From positions 1 through 7,925 of the forward strand of contig CAZIEB010000027.1 of NCBI GenBank assembly GCA_964538665.1: DNA of 7,925 nucleotides, given 5' to 3'. The stretch's first letter is position 1. Every line of letters starts with the position of its first letter. The translations under genes were made by a program, and so were the position numbers. Positions 5,610 to 7,925 of the stretch are shown piece by piece. The notes below the pieces were generated by a model, which was not told the origin of the DNA, did not search any database, and was given only the letters and a program-made list of their open reading frames with translations. The stretch is from JAPUDQ01 sp964538665 (GTDB taxonomy: Bacteria; Patescibacteriota; Saccharimonadia; Saccharimonadales; Saccharimonadaceae).

Positions 5610-6440
5610 GGGCCCCGTACCGCCACCAGCCCACCATGAGGGCGATGTGCCTGCGGATTTCGCATTGCGATAGTTTTTGCTGACAATAAAATCAAACAGA
5701 AGTCCTATGATACCGACTACAACTGCGGATACGAGTATACCATTTGTCCCTCCGAGCAAGGCGCCCATTCCTCCGCCAAGCACTCCTCCGATAATTCCAC
5801 CGGGCCACCACCGCTTGCTACGACCAAGCATGGCGCCGAACCAAGAGATGACAAATAATGAGAAATACGCCGCCATCGCCAAAAACCCAGCCCACTCGCC
5901 GAATCCTGGTGCCTGGCCGGTGCTTTGTGGGTCGTCAGCCGCGTCGATAGCCAGTATCATGCCATCAATCCCATCTTTGAAACCCTGATAGTAGTTGCCC
6001 TGTGCAAATTGTGGCGTAATTCGGTTGCGAATAATCTGGCTGGACCGAATATCGCTGAGATTGCCCTCAAGACCCGTGCCAACTTCTATCCGCAATTGTC
6101 GATCATCAATTGCTGCGAGCAGTAGCGCGCCATTATTTTTGCCTTCTTGTCCAATTCCCCATTGTCTTGCGACGTTGAGGCCGTAGTTTTCGATGTAGTT
6201 GTCTTCAATCGTGTCGACAATCAAGATAGCTATTTCTGTAGAAGTTTTTTCTTCATACTGCTGCAATATGGTGTTGAGTTCGGCTTCCTGGGCGTCAGAG
6301 AGCACATCGGCTTGATCGACGATGTAGGTGGCACCGGTCGGCGATGGTGGGATCGCTGTTGCAGAACTAAGAGTTGTCCACGACAGCACGATCACAAGAC
6401 TGACTGTGATGACATAGACGACGCGTCGCATACGCTGCAC
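5517..6440 (-). CDS. TPM-domain (YgcG-like) membrane protein, 307 aa
   Basis: TPM-domain proteins (TPM_phosphatase family) are envelope-anchored. Plant relatives act in photosystem II repair and some show acid phosphatase activity; the bacterial role is unclear. The N-terminal signal or anchor segment is VVYVITVSLVIVLSW (7-21). The TPM domain spans about 38-168 and includes YIVDQADVLSD (39-49), TSTEIAILIVDTI (66-78), GKNNGALLL (100-108) and LRIEVGTGLEG (116-126). Two hydrophobic segments follow (about 183-206 and 233-253), then a glycine-rich tail from 271 ending GGGGASGRW, the usual end of this family. The start shown is GTG 6440, 2 nt after the LemA stop, suggesting coupled translation; ATG 6431 is a close alternative. 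It forms an operon with lemA. Its 3' end overlaps the HD gene by 93 nt, with no terminator between them. Confidence 0.88.
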   Translation of the reverse strand: MQRMRRVVYVITVSLVIVLSWTTLSSATAIPPSPTGATYIVDQADVLSDAQEAELNTILQQYEEKTSTEIAILIVDTIEDNYIENYGLNVARQWGIGQEGKNNGALLLAAIDDRQLRIEVGTGLEGNLSDIRSSQIIRNRITPQFAQGNYYQGFKDGIDGMILAIDAADDPQSTGQAPGFGEWAGFLAMAAYFSLFVISWFGAMLGRSKRWWPGGIIGGVLGGGMGALLGGTNGILVSAVVVGIIGLLFDFIVSKNYRNAKSAGTSPSWWAGGGTGPSGSGGFGGTGIGGGFGGGGGFGGGGASGRW

Positions 6441-6442
6441 GC

Positions 6443-7054
6443 CTATTCTGACGGACTGAGGGCTTCAAAATCGACGGTCGGTGCTTGGTCGGCCCCTGTA
6501 TCGGCGGCAAAGTACGGGTACTGCTCAAATCCAAAGAGGGCTGCAGTCACATTGGTCGGGAAACGCTGGATACGAGTGTTGTATGACTGCACCGCAGTGC
6601 CGTAGTCGGCGCGAGCCACCTGTATGCGGTTTTCAGTTCCCTCTAATTGTGCACTGAGGTCACGAAACGCTTCGGTTGCCTTGAGCTCAGGGTAGTTCTC
6701 GGCGACGGCCAGGAGGCGTCCCAATGCTTGGCTCAGCTCTCCCTGGGCAGACTGAAATTGCTGCAATTGCTCCGGTGAGGTGTTCGCCGGATCTATCGTG
6801 ATTTGTGTTGCTTTGGCACGAGCTTCTACCACCTGCGTGAGTGTGTCTTGTTCGAAGTTTGCTGCGCCCTGTACGGTACTGACGAGGTTTGGTACGAGAT
6901 CAGCCCGGCGCTGGTACTGACTTTGCACGGTATTTATTGAATTTTTGACCGACTCTCTCTCTTGTACGAGTCCATTGTAGCTACCGACTAGCACTATTCC
7001 GGTGACTAGTAGGACGGCTGCTATCACTCCTCCGAAAACCCACATACGATTCAT
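6443..7054 (-). CDS. lemA: LemA family protein, 203 aa
   Basis: LemA proteins have one N-terminal membrane helix and a helical-bundle domain facing out of the cytoplasm; their biochemical role is not settled. The anchor is residues 5-24. Hallmark blocks are SYNGLVQERESVKNSI (25-40), YQRRADLVPNLVSTVQGAA (47-65), YPELKATEAFRDLSAQLEGTENRI (within 121-144), ARADYGTAVQSYN (147-159) and FPTNVTAALFGF (165-176). The frame is open for 18 more codons upstream, but ATG 7054 is preceded by AAGGAG at a good distance and puts the membrane helix at the N-terminus, so it is chosen. The next gene, a TPM protein, begins 2 nt after its stop. This pairing is common in bacteria and suggests a shared envelope function. 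Confidence 0.92.
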   Translation of the reverse strand: MNRMWVFGGVIAAVLLVTGIVLVGSYNGLVQERESVKNSINTVQSQYQRRADLVPNLVSTVQGAANFEQDTLTQVVEARAKATQITIDPANTSPEQLQQFQSAQGELSQALGRLLAVAENYPELKATEAFRDLSAQLEGTENRIQVARADYGTAVQSYNTRIQRFPTNVTAALFGFEQYPYFAADTGADQAPTVDFEALSPSE

Positions 7055-7080
7055 ATGCCTACTCCTTGTGTTATAGCGAT

Positions 7081-7089
7081 AGTATAGCA
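7081..7089 (-). promoter_or_regulatory. Extended -10 promoter of the lemA-TPM operon
   Basis: On the minus strand TGC-TATACT is an extended -10 box about 27 nt before ATG 7054. This leaves a leader of around 20 nt that includes AAGGAG. No good -35 is seen at the expected distance. Confidence 0.5.
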
Positions 7090-7114
7090 TTTTTGCGTAT
7101 CTATACACGAGACA

Positions 7115-7152
7115 ATTGACAATAACTAGATTAGCGACATAACCATTGACAA
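7115..7152 (+). promoter_or_regulatory. Possible promoter with repeated ATTGACAA before the glycosyltransferase fragment
   Basis: ATTGACAA occurs at 7115-7122 and again at 7145-7152, 30 bp apart. The first copy contains TTGACA followed after 16 nt by CATAAC (7138-7143), a passable sigma70 promoter pointing towards GTG 7159. The repeats could also be operator half-sites. Evidence is motif-level only. Confidence 0.3.
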
Positions 7153-7158
7153 AGTATT

Positions 7159-7722
7159 GTGTTTGATACGCTTGATTTCAATGCGAAGGCTCTTTGCGAG
7201 GATTTTGATGTGACGCTACAAATTCATCGGCAAGGTTTGGGCAAGATACAGTTTATCCCGAGCGCAATCGCTCGTACACAAGACCCGGGCACGTTTAGAG
7301 ACTTTATTCGCCAGATAACCCGCTGGAATCGCGGTGTGATGCAGATGTTCTTTAAGCATCGTATAGGCAGTCGTGCGAGCCGAATAGATGCGTACTTGAT
7401 ATATCAGATCGCACAAAACCTCATGTTTGCATCACTTTTCTTCGTCGCATTGCCTGCAATCACAATTCTCAGCGGAAGCTTACTTTATCTTGCGATTGCG
7501 TTTGTGAGTGATGTAATGACGGTCGGTATGTTTACTCTGTTTGCGATGCAGCGGACAAAGCGCCCACGTATCATCCAATCATTTCCATTTACATATGCGC
7601 TGCGCTGGATTCAATTACTCATCTTTCTTAAGAGCTTTGCGGAAGTATTTATATTGCACAGATATCGACTCGCTGGTGGTGGCTGGGAAACAGTCACTCG
7701 TCGTACAAACCAAACAGTCTGA
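7159..7722 (+). pseudogene. Family-2 glycosyltransferase, C-terminal part only (N-terminus missing)
   Basis: This is the second half of a processive, membrane-bound GT2 enzyme of the cellulose synthase/poly-GlcNAc synthase type, which polymerises sugars at the inner face of the membrane. Visible: the CEDFDVTLQIHR block (13-24) with the ED acceptor-site motif, PGTFRDFIRQITRWNRG (43-59) with the QxxRW motif, then hydrophobic helices (about 84-105, 108-130, 145-166) and a GGWETVTRR end (174-182). The nucleotide-sugar-binding N-terminal domain with its DD and DxD motifs, some 200 residues, is missing. The frame closes at TGA 7147-7149, and the DNA just upstream is the promoter region of divergent lemA. 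GTG 7159 is a formal start without a good ribosome site. Most likely it is a truncated remnant or the product of a rearrangement or assembly join; as it stands it should be inactive. Confidence 0.72.
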
Positions 7723-7724
7723 GA

Positions 7725-7753
7725 TTGTAAGTTGGGGCTAAACTTGCTATAAT
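7725..7753 (+). promoter_or_regulatory. Promoter of tRNA-Gln
   Basis: TTGTAA (7725-7730), a 17-nt spacer, and perfect TATAAT (7748-7753) preceded by TGC, so the -10 is extended. The start would be near 7760, giving a roughly 40-nt 5' precursor end before the tRNA. The -35 begins just after the stop codon of the glycosyltransferase fragment. Confidence 0.75.
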
Positions 7754-7800
7754 TTCCCCTGTTCTTCTACTATTTTATAGGGAAAAGAGCAGCTACCCAG

Positions 7801-7875
7801 TGGGGAGTCGCCAAGTGGTAAGGCACATGGTTTTGGTCCATGCATTCGGGGGTTCGAGTCCCTCCTCCCCAGCCA
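7801..7875 (+). tRNA. tRNA-Gln, anticodon UUG
   Basis: A complete cloverleaf. Acceptor TGGGGAG (7801-7807) pairs with CTCCCCA (7865-7871). D-arm GCC/GGC. Anticodon arm CATGG/CCATG with loop TTTTGGT, giving anticodon TTG, which reads CAA (and CAG by wobble). T-arm GGGGG/CCCTC with loop TTCGAGT. G discriminator at 7872 and an encoded CCA (7873-7875). The variable loop is 5 nt. The gene has its own promoter and terminator, so it is a single-gene unit. Confidence 0.96.
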
Positions 7876-7897
7876 AATACGAGATTGAATCGGAATC

Positions 7898-7920
7898 GTC
7901 GCCAGAAATGGCGACTTTTT
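7898..7920 (+). terminator. Intrinsic terminator of tRNA-Gln
   Basis: GTCGCC (7898-7903), loop AGAAAT, GGCGAC (7910-7915), then TTTTT (7916-7920), 22 nt beyond the encoded CCA. A 6-bp GC-rich stem followed at once by a T-run is a standard rho-independent terminator. Confidence 0.88.
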
Positions 7921-7925
7921 CGTTG

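Noticed and set aside
7801..7920. tRNA-Gln as an integration (att) site
   Set aside because: No integrase and no repeat of the tRNA 3' end is visible in the window.
1..7925. CRISPR array, insertion sequence or toxin-antitoxin module
   Set aside because: No regularly spaced repeats, no transposase and no terminal inverted repeats were seen, and no small gene pair of that kind.

Overview
The window reads as chromosomal DNA of a bacterium with a compact genome, most likely a member of the Patescibacteria/CPR such as Candidatus Saccharibacteria. This rests on recalled resemblance of the UvrD-like helicase, the conserved hypothetical protein at 1545 and the TRAM methyltransferase to proteins of that group; no search was run. 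The standard genetic code fits all genes. A run of 10 Ns at 3669-3678 marks a draft scaffold.

Layout from left to right: (1) The N-terminal 478 codons of an SF1A UvrD/PcrA-like helicase, minus strand, cut by the left edge. (2) Divergent from it, a 162-aa conserved protein of unknown function at 1545-2033, almost leaderless. (3) A hairpin terminator at 2046-2065 between that gene and a convergent MFS transporter (2071-3237, minus). (4) Upstream of the MFS gene, a roughly 250-nt leader with its own near-consensus promoter, a possible 32-codon ORF, a long hairpin, an intrinsic terminator before the gene, and a second hairpin: a candidate transcription attenuator or small RNA. (5) A TRAM-domain uracil-5 RNA methyltransferase (3506-4807, minus, GTG start, probably leaderless), with the N gap inside it. 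(6) Divergent from that, a YfbR-like HD-domain nucleotidase (4878-5609). Its last 30 codons overlap, antisense, the glycine-rich end of (7) a TPM-domain membrane protein (5517-6440, minus), which forms an operon with (8) LemA (6443-7054). (9) The C-terminal part only of a family-2 glycosyltransferase (7159-7722, plus). (10) tRNA-Gln(UUG) at 7801-7875 with its own promoter and terminator.

Most of the genes are housekeeping: DNA repair, rRNA/tRNA modification, nucleotide salvage, an envelope-linked LemA/TPM pair and a tRNA. Two themes run across the window. Several starts sit only a few bases after a -10 box, which predicts leaderless mRNAs. Five of the promoters I can propose carry the extended -10 TGN. 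The part most worth following up is the structured leader of the MFS transporter at 3238-3505.
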